A stretch of DNA of 64,000 nucleotides from Arthrobacter agilis (GTDB lineage Bacteria; Actinomycetota; Actinomycetes; Actinomycetales; Micrococcaceae), in the NCBI RefSeq assembly GCF_002157505.1, contig NZ_NFSC01000028.1, positions 62,001 to 126,000 on the forward strand. Direction: 5' to 3'. Below the pieces are notes generated by a model. That model was given only the letters and a program-made list of their open reading frames with translations. It was not told where the DNA came from and did not search any database. The position numbers were made by a program, and so were the translations under genes. Numbering within the stretch: the stretch's first letter is position 1; every line of letters starts with the position of its first letter. Below are positions 1 through 7,415 of the stretch, in pieces.

Positions 1-405
1 GGCGTCGATGGAGAAGCGACCTGCGCCGACCAGGGCGAGAGCGGCTGCACCGGCCGCGAGGACGAGCACGAGTTCGTATCCGCCTTTGTCGGCGAAGATG
101 CCGGCGGGCGCGTGTACCAGGAAGAGGGCGCCGAGCATGTCCAGGGCCAGGAGGGCTGCGACGGGGCGGACCAGCACGCCGACGATGAGGGCGGTCCCAC
201 CGACGAGTTCGAGGAAGCCGATGGCCGGTCCGACCAGCTCTGCCGCCGGAACCCCCATCTGGGCGAAGGCCGCCTGCGTGCCGGGGATGGTGTACTCGAA
301 GATCTTCTGCCAGCCGTGGGCAAGGAAGATGACGCCCAGGGCGGCGCGCAGGACGGTGCGGGCGAGGGTGGACTTCGTGGTGGAGGCGTAGGTCTGGGAG
401 GACAT
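1..405 (-). CDS. DoxX family membrane protein (C-terminus beyond the window)
   Basis: The 135 visible residues start MSSQTYASTT at an ATG preceded by GAAAGG. They carry the DoxX hallmarks: an N-terminal segment with 'FLAHGWQKI', then about four hydrophobic helices containing 'GFLELVGG' and 'RPVAALLALDM'. DoxX proteins are small four-helix membrane proteins, often linked to redox or thiol stress. The substrate cannot be read from the sequence. The reading frame is open to base 1, so the C-terminus is cut by the window edge. An operator-like inverted repeat lies in its promoter. Confidence 0.85.
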   Translation of the reverse strand, partial: MSSQTYASTTKSTLARTVLRAALGVIFLAHGWQKIFEYTIPGTQAAFAQMGVPAAELVGPAIGFLELVGGTALIVGVLVRPVAALLALDMLGALFLVHAPAGIFADKGGYELVLVLAAGAAALALVGAGRFSIDA

Positions 406-477
406 TCGATCGTGCCTTTCGATCATGAGCGGAACGGGAGAGGGCGCGAGGATGCTGCCGCACTGATTGGTTGTAGC

Positions 478-515
478 TTCAACTAAAGGCTACGGAGGTT
501 TAGTTGAACTATCAA
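478..515 (-). promoter_or_regulatory. DoxX promoter with a 10-bp inverted-repeat operator
   Basis: A perfect inverted repeat, TTCAACTAAA (478-487) and TTTAGTTGAA (499-508), has an 11-nt spacer. Read leftward, a -35-like TTGATA (515-510) is 17 nt from a -10-like TAGCCT (492-487). One arm therefore sits in the promoter spacer and the other begins at the -10. The TAGTT-N-AACTA core resembles MarR-type operators. No MarR gene is in the window, so the regulator is inferred. Confidence 0.55.
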
Positions 516-601
516 GTTATCGTCGGCTGGTGCTCGACCCGCCGGGTACCGTTCCGCCCGGCCCCGGCGAGGATGCCAGGGGTGATGAATCGCAGCCGGA
601 C

Positions 602-2200
602 CTAGGCGAGGGTGACGAGTTCCAGGTAGTCCTGGTTCCACAGGTCCTCGACGCCGTCCGGCAGCAGGACGACGCGCTCGGGATCGAGTGCGTCGACGGC
701 ACCCTCGTCGTGGCTGACCATGACCACGGCCCCGCTGTAGTTCTTGAGGGCTCCCAGGATCTCCGCGCGGCTCGCAGGGTCCAGGTTGTTGGTCGGCTCG
801 TCGAGGAGCAGCACGTTGGCCGAGGACGCCACGATGGTCGCCAGGGCCAGGCGGGTCTTCTCGCCACCGGAGAGCACACCGGCGGGCTTGTCGACGTCGT
901 CGCCCGAGAAGAGGAACGAACCGAGGATGCCGCGCACTTCCGCGTCCTGCATGTCCGGGGCCGAGGACTTCATGTTCTCGAGGACCGTCCGCTGCGTGTC
1001 CAGCGTCTCGTGCTCCTGGGCGTAGTACCCGACCTTGAGTCCGTGGCCCGCGATGACCTGTCCGGTATCGGGCTTGTCCACGCCGGCGAGCATACGCAGC
1101 AGTGTGGTCTTCCCGGCACCGTTCAGGCCGAGGATGACCACCTTCGACCCGCGGTCGATCGCGAGGTCGACGTCGGTGAAGATCTCCAGCGATCCGTAGG
1201 ACTTGCTGAGCCCCTCGGCGGTCATGGGCGTCTTGCCGCAGGGGGACGGCTCGGGGAAGCGGAGGGCCGCGACGCGGTCCGAGGTCCGCACCGCGTCGAG
1301 GCCGCCGAGCAGGCGTTCGGCGCGCTTGGCCATGTTCTGCGCGGCCACGGCCTTCGAGGCCTTCGCCCGCATCCTGTTGGCCTGGTCCATGAGGACCTGG
1401 GCCTTCTTCTCGGCATTGGCGCGCTCGCGCTTGCGGGCGCGCTCGTCCGTCTCGCGCTGGAGCTGGTAGCGCTTCCAGCCCATGTTGTAGATGTCGATCG
1501 TCGCCCGGTTGGCATCCAGCTGGAACACCTTGTTGACGGTCGCCTCGAGCAGCTCGACATCGTGGCTGATTACGATCAGCCCGCCCTGGTGGTTCTTCAG
1601 GAAGTCGCGCAGCCAGGCGATGGAGTCGGCGTCGAGGTGGTTCGTAGGCTCGTCGAGGAGCATCGTCTCGGCACCGGAGAACAGGATGCGGGCGAGCTCG
1701 ACGCGCCGGCGCTGGCCGCCGGACAGGGTCTTCAGCGGCTGATTGAGGATGCGCTCGGGAAGAGCGAGGTTCGAGGAGATGGACGCCGCCTCGGCCTCGG
1801 CCGCATAACCGCCGCCGGCGAGGAAGGCGGACTCGATGCGGTCATAGCGGGCCATCGCCTTGTTGCGCACCGACGTCTTCTCGCTGGCCATGTCCTCGTG
1901 GGCCTGGCGGAGTTCGCCGACGACGGCGTCGAGGTTGCGAGCCGAGAGGATCCGGTCACGGGCCAGCTGCTCCATGTTCGGCGTGCGGGGGTCCTGCGGC
2001 AGATAGCCGATCTCGCCGGAACGGGTCACCGTGCCACCCGCGGGGAGCGATTCCCCGGCCAACACCTTGGTGAGGGTGGTCTTGCCGGCGCCGTTGCGCC
2101 CGACGAGCCCGATCTTGTCGCCCTTGTCCACGCGGAAGGACACCTCGTCCATGAGCAGGCGGGCGCCAGCCCGGAGCTCCAAGTTCGATACGTTGATCAC
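602..2200 (-). CDS. ABC-F family ATPase (soluble, duplicated ATP-binding cassettes)
   Basis: This is a 532-aa protein with two cassettes and no membrane helices. The first P-loop is GRNGAGKTT near residues 34-42, with the LSGGQRRR signature near 155. A charged Arg/Lys-rich linker follows at about 225-310. The second P-loop is GLNGAGKTT near 357, with LSGGEKTR near 439. ABC-F proteins act on ribosomes as translation factors or antibiotic-protection factors. The sequence alone does not separate housekeeping from resistance members. I chose the GTG at 2200 because GAAAGG lies upstream and it gives the usual 'INVSNLEL' N-terminus. An upstream start would add a 17-residue non-conserved extension. 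Confidence 0.9.
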   Translation of the reverse strand: MINVSNLELRAGARLLMDEVSFRVDKGDKIGLVGRNGAGKTTLTKVLAGESLPAGGTVTRSGEIGYLPQDPRTPNMEQLARDRILSARNLDAVVGELRQAHEDMASEKTSVRNKAMARYDRIESAFLAGGGYAAEAEAASISSNLALPERILNQPLKTLSGGQRRRVELARILFSGAETMLLDEPTNHLDADSIAWLRDFLKNHQGGLIVISHDVELLEATVNKVFQLDANRATIDIYNMGWKRYQLQRETDERARKRERANAEKKAQVLMDQANRMRAKASKAVAAQNMAKRAERLLGGLDAVRTSDRVAALRFPEPSPCGKTPMTAEGLSKSYGSLEIFTDVDLAIDRGSKVVILGLNGAGKTTLLRMLAGVDKPDTGQVIAGHGLKVGYYAQEHETLDTQRTVLENMKSSAPDMQDAEVRGILGSFLFSGDDVDKPAGVLSGGEKTRLALATIVASSANVLLLDEPTNNLDPASRAEILGALKNYSGAVVMVSHDEGAVDALDPERVVLLPDGVEDLWNQDYLELVTLA

Positions 2201-2300
2201 GGTGAGGCCTTTCGATGGTGCCAGAGACGGCGTTTTCTTGTAGGAATCCCACAAGGGATCCCCTGATGACCGGCGCTAGTCTCGGTACAGAAGCAGTTAC

Positions 2301-2349
2301 GGCTGGAGGAAGTCGACAAATCACCGGAAAAGCCGGTGCGACTCCGGCC
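2301..2349 (+). promoter_or_regulatory. Structured RNA leader before bioY (candidate cis-regulatory element)
   Basis: Three nested helices fill 49 nt. They are GGCTGG (2301-2306) with CCGGCC (2344-2349, one G-T wobble), AGTCG (2311-2315) with CGACT (2339-2343), and ACCGG (2323-2327) with CCGGT (2333-2337). Unpaired AGGA and ACAAATC lie on the 5' side. The structure ends 5 nt before the AAGGAG ribosome-binding site (2355-2360). An alternative stem, GCCGG (2332-2336) with CCGGC (2344-2348), would compete with the listed fold. I do not recognise a known riboswitch class. Confidence 0.45.
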
Positions 2350-2368
2350 TGCTGAAGGAGCGTGCGCC

Positions 2369-3010
2369 ATGCAGCCAGCGGAGAAAACCGTCACCGAACC
2401 GGCCGGCAGGAGCCGACGGTCGTCCCGGAAGCGGTGGGATACCACCGATCTCTCGCTGGTCGCGGTCTTTGCCGCCCTCATCGCCGCCCTCGCAATCTTA
2501 CCCGGTATACCGGTCGGTCCGCTCGGGGTGCCCATCACACTGCAGACTCTCGGTGTCATGCTCGCCGGCGTCGTGCTCGGGCCGGGACGCGGAGCCGCCG
2601 CCGTCCTGCTCTACCTGGCCGCCGGGCTGATCGGCCTGCCGGTCTTCAGCGGCTTCAACGGCGGCTTCGGCGTCCTCGCCGGACCGTCGGCCGGATACCT
2701 CCTCGCATTCCCCCTCGCAGCACTCGTCGCGGGCCTGCTGGCCGTCGTCGTGCTCCGCAGGGCGCGTCGGTTCCGCGCAGGCCTCCTCTTCCTCGCCTGC
2801 CTGGCGGCCAGTCTCCTGACCATCCACCCGCTGGGCGTGGCGGGACTCATGGTGAACGCCGGCCTCCCCCTGCGCGACGCGATCATCATCGACGCCGCAT
2901 ACCTCCCCGGCGACGTGGTCAAGAACATCCTGGCCGCCCTCCTCGCCGTGTCGGTCCACCGCGCCTTCCCCCGACTGCTCTCCACCGGGAGGCGCGCACC
3001 CCGTGATTGA
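2369..3010 (+). CDS. bioY: BioY biotin ECF transporter S component
   Basis: This 213-aa membrane protein binds biotin as the substrate-specificity subunit of an ECF importer. After a cytosolic Arg/Ser-rich leader of about 28 residues there are roughly six hydrophobic helices. BioY family blocks are visible: 'PITLQTLGVMLAG', 'GPGRGAAAVLLYL', 'GLIGLPVF' and 'GPSAGYLL'. The ATG at 2369 is 8 nt after AAGGAG. Its 3' end overlaps the downstream ATPase start by 8 nt, so the three genes form one BioY-ATPase-EcfT operon. Confidence 0.93.
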   Translation: MQPAEKTVTEPAGRSRRSSRKRWDTTDLSLVAVFAALIAALAILPGIPVGPLGVPITLQTLGVMLAGVVLGPGRGAAAVLLYLAAGLIGLPVFSGFNGGFGVLAGPSAGYLLAFPLAALVAGLLAVVVLRRARRFRAGLLFLACLAASLLTIHPLGVAGLMVNAGLPLRDAIIIDAAYLPGDVVKNILAALLAVSVHRAFPRLLSTGRRAPRD

Positions 3011-3707
3011 GTTCAGGGGCGCCGCCGTCCGGACGGACGACGGAGAGGCCCGGACGCTCATCCACCCCCTCACGCTCACCCTGGCCGAACGGCGGGTGTC
3101 GGTGATCGGGGCCAACGGTTCCGGGAAGTCGACCCTGCTGCGCATGATCAACGGCCTGCTGGCCCTGTCCGAGGGATCCGTGGCGGTCTTCGGGGAGGAC
3201 ACCCGGACCGCCGGGCGGGCCGTGCGCCGCGCCGTCGGGTTCGTCTTCACCGATCCCCTGTCGCAGCTCGTCATGCCGACGGGGCGCGAGGACGTCGAAC
3301 TGTCCCTCCGGGCCCGCAGGCTTCCCGCCGCGGAGCGCCGCAGGCGGGGCGAGGACGTCCTGCGGCGGTTCGGTGTGGCGCACCTCGCGGACCGCAGCAT
3401 CTACGACCTGTCCGGCGGTGAGCGCCAGATCCTCGCCCTCGCCGTCGTTCTGGCGGTGGAACCGCGGATCCTCGTGGCGGACGAGCCGACCACGCTGCTC
3501 GACCTGCGCAACGACGCGCGGGTCCGGTCGCTTCTCGCGGGCCTCGACCAGCAGGTCGTCTTCACCACCCACAACCTCGACTTCGCCCTCGAGAGCGACC
3601 GGACACTCGTGGTCGACGACGGCAGGGTCGTCTTCGACGGTGCGCCGGCCGACGCCGTGGCGCTCTACCGTGAGCTCGCCGCAGCGGTGCCGGACGGACG
3701 GCCGTGA
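3003..3707 (+). CDS. bioM: Energy-coupling factor ATPase of the biotin transporter
   Basis: This 234-aa ABC ATPase energises the BioY/EcfT importer. The P-loop is GANGSGKST (residues 36-44), followed by a Q-loop region, the LSGGERQ signature near 136, Walker B 'ILVADEPTT' near 155-163, and an H-loop 'TTHN' near 188. The GTG start overlaps the bioY stop, and the 3' end overlaps the next GTG by 4 nt. This is a solitary ATPase, so it probably works as a homodimer, as in BioMNY systems. Other names are EcfA or CbiO-like. Confidence 0.9.
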   Translation: MIEFRGAAVRTDDGEARTLIHPLTLTLAERRVSVIGANGSGKSTLLRMINGLLALSEGSVAVFGEDTRTAGRAVRRAVGFVFTDPLSQLVMPTGREDVELSLRARRLPAAERRRRGEDVLRRFGVAHLADRSIYDLSGGERQILALAVVLAVEPRILVADEPTTLLDLRNDARVRSLLAGLDQQVVFTTHNLDFALESDRTLVVDDGRVVFDGAPADAVALYRELAAAVPDGRP

Positions 3708-4417
3708 GGGGCTTCGGCAGCACCCTCGGCCTGTACGAGCGCGGCCATGGGCCCCTGTACCGTCTGCCGCTCCCGATCAAGGCGGCGGCCTCCCTCGCCT
3801 GCGCCGGCACCGTCGTGGCGTGGCGGTCGCCGGCGACCACCGCCGTCGTGCTGGCCGTGACTGCCGGCGCGCTCCTGGTCGGCGCTGGCCTCTCCCCCGC
3901 GCGCGTGCTGCGCATGCTCCTGCCGGCGGCGCCCGTCCTCGGAATCCTCGCGCTCTACCAGGGCCTCACCCAGGGGTGGCTGCGCGCGTTCGTCGTCGTG
4001 GGCGGCATCGTGGCCTGCCTCCTGGCGGCGCGGGCCGTGACCCTCACGACGCCGACGCAGGACCTCCTCGACGGGGTGGTCCGGCTGGTGCGGCCCTTCC
4101 GGGCGCTCGGCGCCCATCCGGAACGCTTCGCCCTCGCCCTCTCGATCATGCTGCGGAGCATCCCCTACCTCGCGGGCCTGTTCGTCGACGTCCGCGAGGC
4201 TGCCCGTGCGCGGGGACTGGAGCGGAGCCCGCGCGTCGCCGTGACGCCGCTGGTGGTCGGCGCGGTGGCGTATGCCCACCGGACGGGTGAGGCGCTTGCG
4301 GCGCGGGGCCTCGGCGACCACGAGGACAGCGACCAGGACGGGAACGGAGACGGGGACGGGAACGGGGATCAGGACCCCGGGGCGACCGGGGGGCGACGGG
4401 ACCCGGAGAACAGCTGA
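3704..4417 (+). CDS. bioN: EcfT transmembrane coupling component of the biotin transporter
   Basis: This 237-aa membrane protein couples the ATPase to BioY. It has about five hydrophobic helices and the two Ala-Arg-Gly coupling motifs expected of EcfT: 'EAARARG' near residue 166 and 'ALAARG' near 197. The GTG overlaps the upstream stop in a GTGA arrangement. The last 33 or so residues are unusual. They form an Asp/Gly/Asn-rich hydrophilic tail encoded by short imperfect GACGGGAAC-type repeats, not part of the family fold. Confidence 0.88.
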   Translation: MRGFGSTLGLYERGHGPLYRLPLPIKAAASLACAGTVVAWRSPATTAVVLAVTAGALLVGAGLSPARVLRMLLPAAPVLGILALYQGLTQGWLRAFVVVGGIVACLLAARAVTLTTPTQDLLDGVVRLVRPFRALGAHPERFALALSIMLRSIPYLAGLFVDVREAARARGLERSPRVAVTPLVVGAVAYAHRTGEALAARGLGDHEDSDQDGNGDGDGNGDQDPGATGGRRDPENS

Positions 4418-4436
4418 CTCCCTCCGGAACGACGAA

Positions 4437-4470
4437 GAGGGCGGCCCCAGCGCGTGCTGGAACCGCCCTC
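4437..4470. terminator. Stem-loop between convergent ecfT and sufT-like genes
   Basis: GAGGGCGG (4437-4444) pairs with CCGCCCTC (4463-4470), and an inner CCAGC/GCTGG helix extends the stem. There is no long T tract, but the hairpin sits 20 nt after one stop and 27 nt from the facing stop. It is a plausible bidirectional terminator. Confidence 0.65.
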
Positions 4471-4496
4471 CCCCTGGCTGATCGCCGGGGTGGATC

Positions 4497-4826
4497 TCAG
4501 ATGTTGAAGCCGAGAGCCCGCATCTGGTCGCGGCCGTCCTCGGTGATCTTCTCGGGACCCCACGGCGGCATCCATACCCAGTTCAACCGCCACTCGTCGA
4601 CCACGCCGTCCAGCGCCTGGCCCACCTGCTCCTCGAGCACGTCGGTCAACGGGCACGCGGCCGTGGTGAGCGTCATGTCGATCAGGAGGGCGCCGTCCTC
4701 GGCATACTTCAGGCCGTAGAGGAGCCCGAGGTCGACGACGTTCACGCCCAGCTCCGGGTCGATCACGTCGCGCAGCGCTTCCTCGATGTCATCCAGCGCG
4801 GTCTGCGCCTGCTGCACATCACTCAT
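4497..4826 (-). CDS. Metal-sulfur cluster assembly factor (SufT/DUF59-like)
   Basis: This is a 109-aa DUF59/MIP18-type protein. The family block is clear: 'VIDPELGVNVVDLGLLY' near the N-terminus, then 'LTTAACPLTDVLEEQV' with the family cysteine, and 'VWMPPWGPEKITEDGRDQM' toward the end. Such proteins (SufT, PaaD-like) assist maturation of Fe-S proteins. The ATG at 4826 follows GGAAGGAAGAG. It is the last gene of the leftward suf cluster, 67 nt after sufC. Confidence 0.9.
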   Translation of the reverse strand: MSDVQQAQTALDDIEEALRDVIDPELGVNVVDLGLLYGLKYAEDGALLIDMTLTTAACPLTDVLEEQVGQALDGVVDEWRLNWVWMPPWGPEKITEDGRDQMRALGFNI

Positions 4827-4893
4827 CGCACTCTTCCTTCCGAACAATAGTCAGGTGGTTCGGCACGCGGACGTGCCGGGAATCCTGGTGGTC

Positions 4894-5661
4894 CTAGGCC
4901 TCTACTGCGGACTGGGCCGTGAACCGATCGTAGCCCTCTTCCTCGAGGCGGTCAGCGAGTTCCGGGCCGCCCTCTTCGGCGATGCGGCCGGCCACGAACA
5001 CGTGCACGAAGTCCGGCTTGATGTAGCGCAGGATCCGCGTGTAGTGCGTGATGAGGAGCGTGCCCATCTCGCCCTTCGAGTGCTCGCGGTTGACTCCCTC
5101 GGAGACGACCTTCAGTGCGTCGACGTCGAGTCCGGAATCGGTCTCGTCGAGGATCGCGAACTTCGGGCGGAAGAGCTCGAGCTGGAGGATCTCGACGCGC
5201 TTCTTCTCGCCGCCGGAGAAGCCCTCGTTGACGTTGCGCTGGGCGAAGTCCGCGTCGATGCGCAGCTGCGACATGGCAGCCTTGACGTCCTTGGTCCAGT
5301 GCCGCAGGCTCGGGGCTTCGCCCTCGAGGGCGGTCTTGGCCGTGCGCAGGAAGTTGGTCATCGTGACGCCGGGTACCTCGACGGGGTACTGCATGGCCAG
5401 GAAGAGGCCGGCGCGGGCACGCTCGTCGACGCTCATGGACAGGACGTCCTCGCCGTCGAGCGTGATGGATCCGCTGTCGACCTTGTAGCGGGGGTGCCCG
5501 GCGATCGTCGACGCCAGGGTCGACTTGCCGGAACCGTTGGGGCCCATGATCGCGTGGGTCTCGCCGGTGTTGATCGTCAGCGTGACGCCCTTGAGGATGG
5601 GGATGTTGCCCTGCTCGGTGTCGATGCTGACGTGCAGGTCCTTGATTTCAAGTGTGGACAT
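4894..5661 (-). CDS. sufC: SufC, Fe-S cluster assembly ATPase
   Basis: This 255-aa ABC-type ATPase powers the SufBCD scaffold. The P-loop is GPNGSGKST (residues 40-48), followed by the SufC-type signature FSGGEKKR near 147, Walker B 'FAILDETDSGLD' and an H-loop 'ITHYTR'. 'DETDSGLDVDAL' is typical of SufC rather than transport ATPases. The ATG at 5661 follows AGGAGA. The short gap upstream carries a direct repeat, TGTGCAGGAAG, twice. Confidence 0.95.
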   Translation of the reverse strand: MSTLEIKDLHVSIDTEQGNIPILKGVTLTINTGETHAIMGPNGSGKSTLASTIAGHPRYKVDSGSITLDGEDVLSMSVDERARAGLFLAMQYPVEVPGVTMTNFLRTAKTALEGEAPSLRHWTKDVKAAMSQLRIDADFAQRNVNEGFSGGEKKRVEILQLELFRPKFAILDETDSGLDVDALKVVSEGVNREHSKGEMGTLLITHYTRILRYIKPDFVHVFVAGRIAEEGGPELADRLEEEGYDRFTAQSAVEA

Positions 5662-5719
5662 CGTGTTCTTTCTCCTTCGCCTGCTGTGCAGGAAGTGTGC
5701 AGGAAGTGCGTGGACGGCG

Positions 5720-6079
5720 CTAGCCGAACTGCGGGGCGGGGGCTCCGTTGGTGACCGTCGTGATATCGACATAGACGTCGCCGTCATGGATCTCGAGTGC
5801 GAACACCGGCACGGGTTCGTAGGCGGGGAGCTGGAGCGGGGCACCGCTGCGCAGGTCGAACTGGGAGCCGTGGCCCCAGCATTCGATGGTGCAGCCCTCG
5901 ACGTCGCCCTCGGACAGGGAGACATCCGCGTGGGAGCAGGTGTCGCCGAGTGCGTGGATCTCACCGTCCGAGTCGCGGACGATGACGACGGGATAGTCGT
6001 CGATGAGCACGCGCAGCGCCTGCTTCACCTGGATGTCGTCGACGCTGCAGATCAGTTCGCCGCTGGGCGCATCCGCCAT
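5720..6079 (-). CDS. Rieske-type ferredoxin subunit within the suf operon
   Basis: This 119-aa soluble Rieske [2Fe-2S] protein has ligands visible as C48-x-H50 and C67-x2-H70, separated by 16 residues as in the family. It resembles non-heme iron oxygenase ferredoxin components. Its place between sufD and sufC is common in actinobacteria and suggests a role as electron carrier or accessory in cluster assembly, not in ring hydroxylation. No oxygenase alpha subunit is nearby. Its start overlaps the sufD stop by 1 nt. Confidence 0.9.
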   Translation of the reverse strand: MADAPSGELICSVDDIQVKQALRVLIDDYPVVIVRDSDGEIHALGDTCSHADVSLSEGDVEGCTIECWGHGSQFDLRSGAPLQLPAYEPVPVFALEIHDGDVYVDITTVTNGAPAPQFG

Positions 6080-7413
6080 CAGAGGTTGCCTGCCGCGAGT
6101 TCACGCTCGACCGACTCGGAGAGCCGCTCCTCGAGCGCGGGTACCTTGATCTGCTGGATGACCTCGGTGAGGAAGCCGCGGACCACGAGGCGGCGTGCGT
6201 CCTTCTCGGGGATGCCGCGGGCCATCAGGTAGAAGAGGTGCTCGTCGTCGAACCGGCCGGTGGCGCTGGCGTGGCCCGCGCCCTCGATGAGGCCCGTCTC
6301 GATCTCGAGGTTCGGCACCGAGTCGGACCGCGCGCCGTCCGTGAGGATGAGGTTGCGGTTCGTCTCGTAGGTGTCCGTTCCCTCGGCCGCCTTGCGGATC
6401 AGCACGTCGCCGACCCACACGGTGTGCGCGTCCTTGCCCTGCAGCGCACCCTTGTAGGTGACGCGGGACTTGCAGTTCGGCACGGCGTGGTCGACCAGCA
6501 GGCGCTGTTCGAGGTGCTGGCCGGCGTCGGCGAAGTACAGGCCGTACATCTCGACCTCGGCGCCGGGGGCGGTGAAGATCGAGGACGGCGTGAGGCGCAC
6601 GAGGTCGCCGCCGAGGCTGACGACGACGTGCTTGTAGCGCGCGTCGCGGCCCACCTTCGCCTGCTGCGAGGAGACGTGCACGGCGTCGTCGTCCCATTCC
6701 TGGACGCTGACGACCGTGAGTTCCGCGCCGTCGCCGACGACGATCTCGACGTTCTGGGCGAGCGTCACGGAGCCGGAGTGGTCCAGCACGACGACGGCCT
6801 TCGAGAAGGCCTCCGCGCGGATCAGGATGTGCTGCGCGGCCGCCTCGGACGCCGATCCGGTGACGCTGACCATGACCTCGCCGTCGGCCACCGTCTCCTT
6901 CGGGATGGTGATGACAGTGGCCCCGGTGAAGGCATTCCAGGCTGCCGCGGACACGCGGTCCTCCGGCGTCGCCGCGGTGCCCAGGCGGGCGTCGCCGCGC
7001 CCGACCGTCTCGACGGTGACGTTGCCGGCACCCGTGACCTCGACGGCCGGAGCCGCGCCCGTGAGTGCGTCGGTGTGCAGTCCGCGCAGGCGCTTGAGCG
7101 GAGTGAAGCGCCAGTCCTCCTCGAGGCCCGTCAGCGTCGGGAAGTCGGCGAGGTCGAAGGACCTGCGGCGTTCCCCGCGGGACGCCTCGGGGACGACGGG
7201 GGCATTGCCGTGGCTGTGCTTCTTCAGCCCGAACTGCTCGGAGCCCGCGTTGCGCGGAGAGAGGGTCTCGCCCTCCTCCGTGAGCCCGTCGATGGCGGCC
7301 GAGGCGCCCGAGGGGGCGCCCAGTCGGGCCTTCTCGTCGAGGTCGCCGAGATCGGTGACCTCGCTCTCGGGAGCGGTGTTGGGCGGAAATTCCGTGTGGG
7401 TGGTCTCAGCCAT
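6079..7413 (-). CDS. sufD: SufD, Fe-S cluster scaffold subunit
   Basis: This 444-aa member of the SufB/SufD superfamily has a right-handed beta-helix core. The conserved C-terminal block 'GHASATGRFDDEHLFYLMARGIPE' is the SufD form of the SufB/D signature. The N-terminal half is more variable and Ala/Glu-rich. It forms the SufB-SufC2-SufD scaffold with its neighbours. Two nucleotides separate it from sufB, and its stop overlaps the Rieske start, so the genes are translationally coupled. Confidence 0.94.
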   Translation of the reverse strand: MAETTHTEFPPNTAPESEVTDLGDLDEKARLGAPSGASAAIDGLTEEGETLSPRNAGSEQFGLKKHSHGNAPVVPEASRGERRRSFDLADFPTLTGLEEDWRFTPLKRLRGLHTDALTGAAPAVEVTGAGNVTVETVGRGDARLGTAATPEDRVSAAAWNAFTGATVITIPKETVADGEVMVSVTGSASEAAAQHILIRAEAFSKAVVVLDHSGSVTLAQNVEIVVGDGAELTVVSVQEWDDDAVHVSSQQAKVGRDARYKHVVVSLGGDLVRLTPSSIFTAPGAEVEMYGLYFADAGQHLEQRLLVDHAVPNCKSRVTYKGALQGKDAHTVWVGDVLIRKAAEGTDTYETNRNLILTDGARSDSVPNLEIETGLIEGAGHASATGRFDDEHLFYLMARGIPEKDARRLVVRGFLTEVIQQIKVPALEERLSESVERELAAGNL

Positions 7414-7415
7414 TG

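Noticed and set aside
467..2266. A 600-codon open frame opposite the ABC-F gene
   Set aside because: High-GC codon bias leaves the antisense strand open. The product has no recognisable motif, whereas the other strand encodes a full ABC-F protein.
2323..2349. Cobalamin riboswitch before bioY
   Set aside because: Only a GGAA...GGTG...TCC fragment is similar. The B12 box and the outer P1/P3 parts are not found, and BioY transports biotin.
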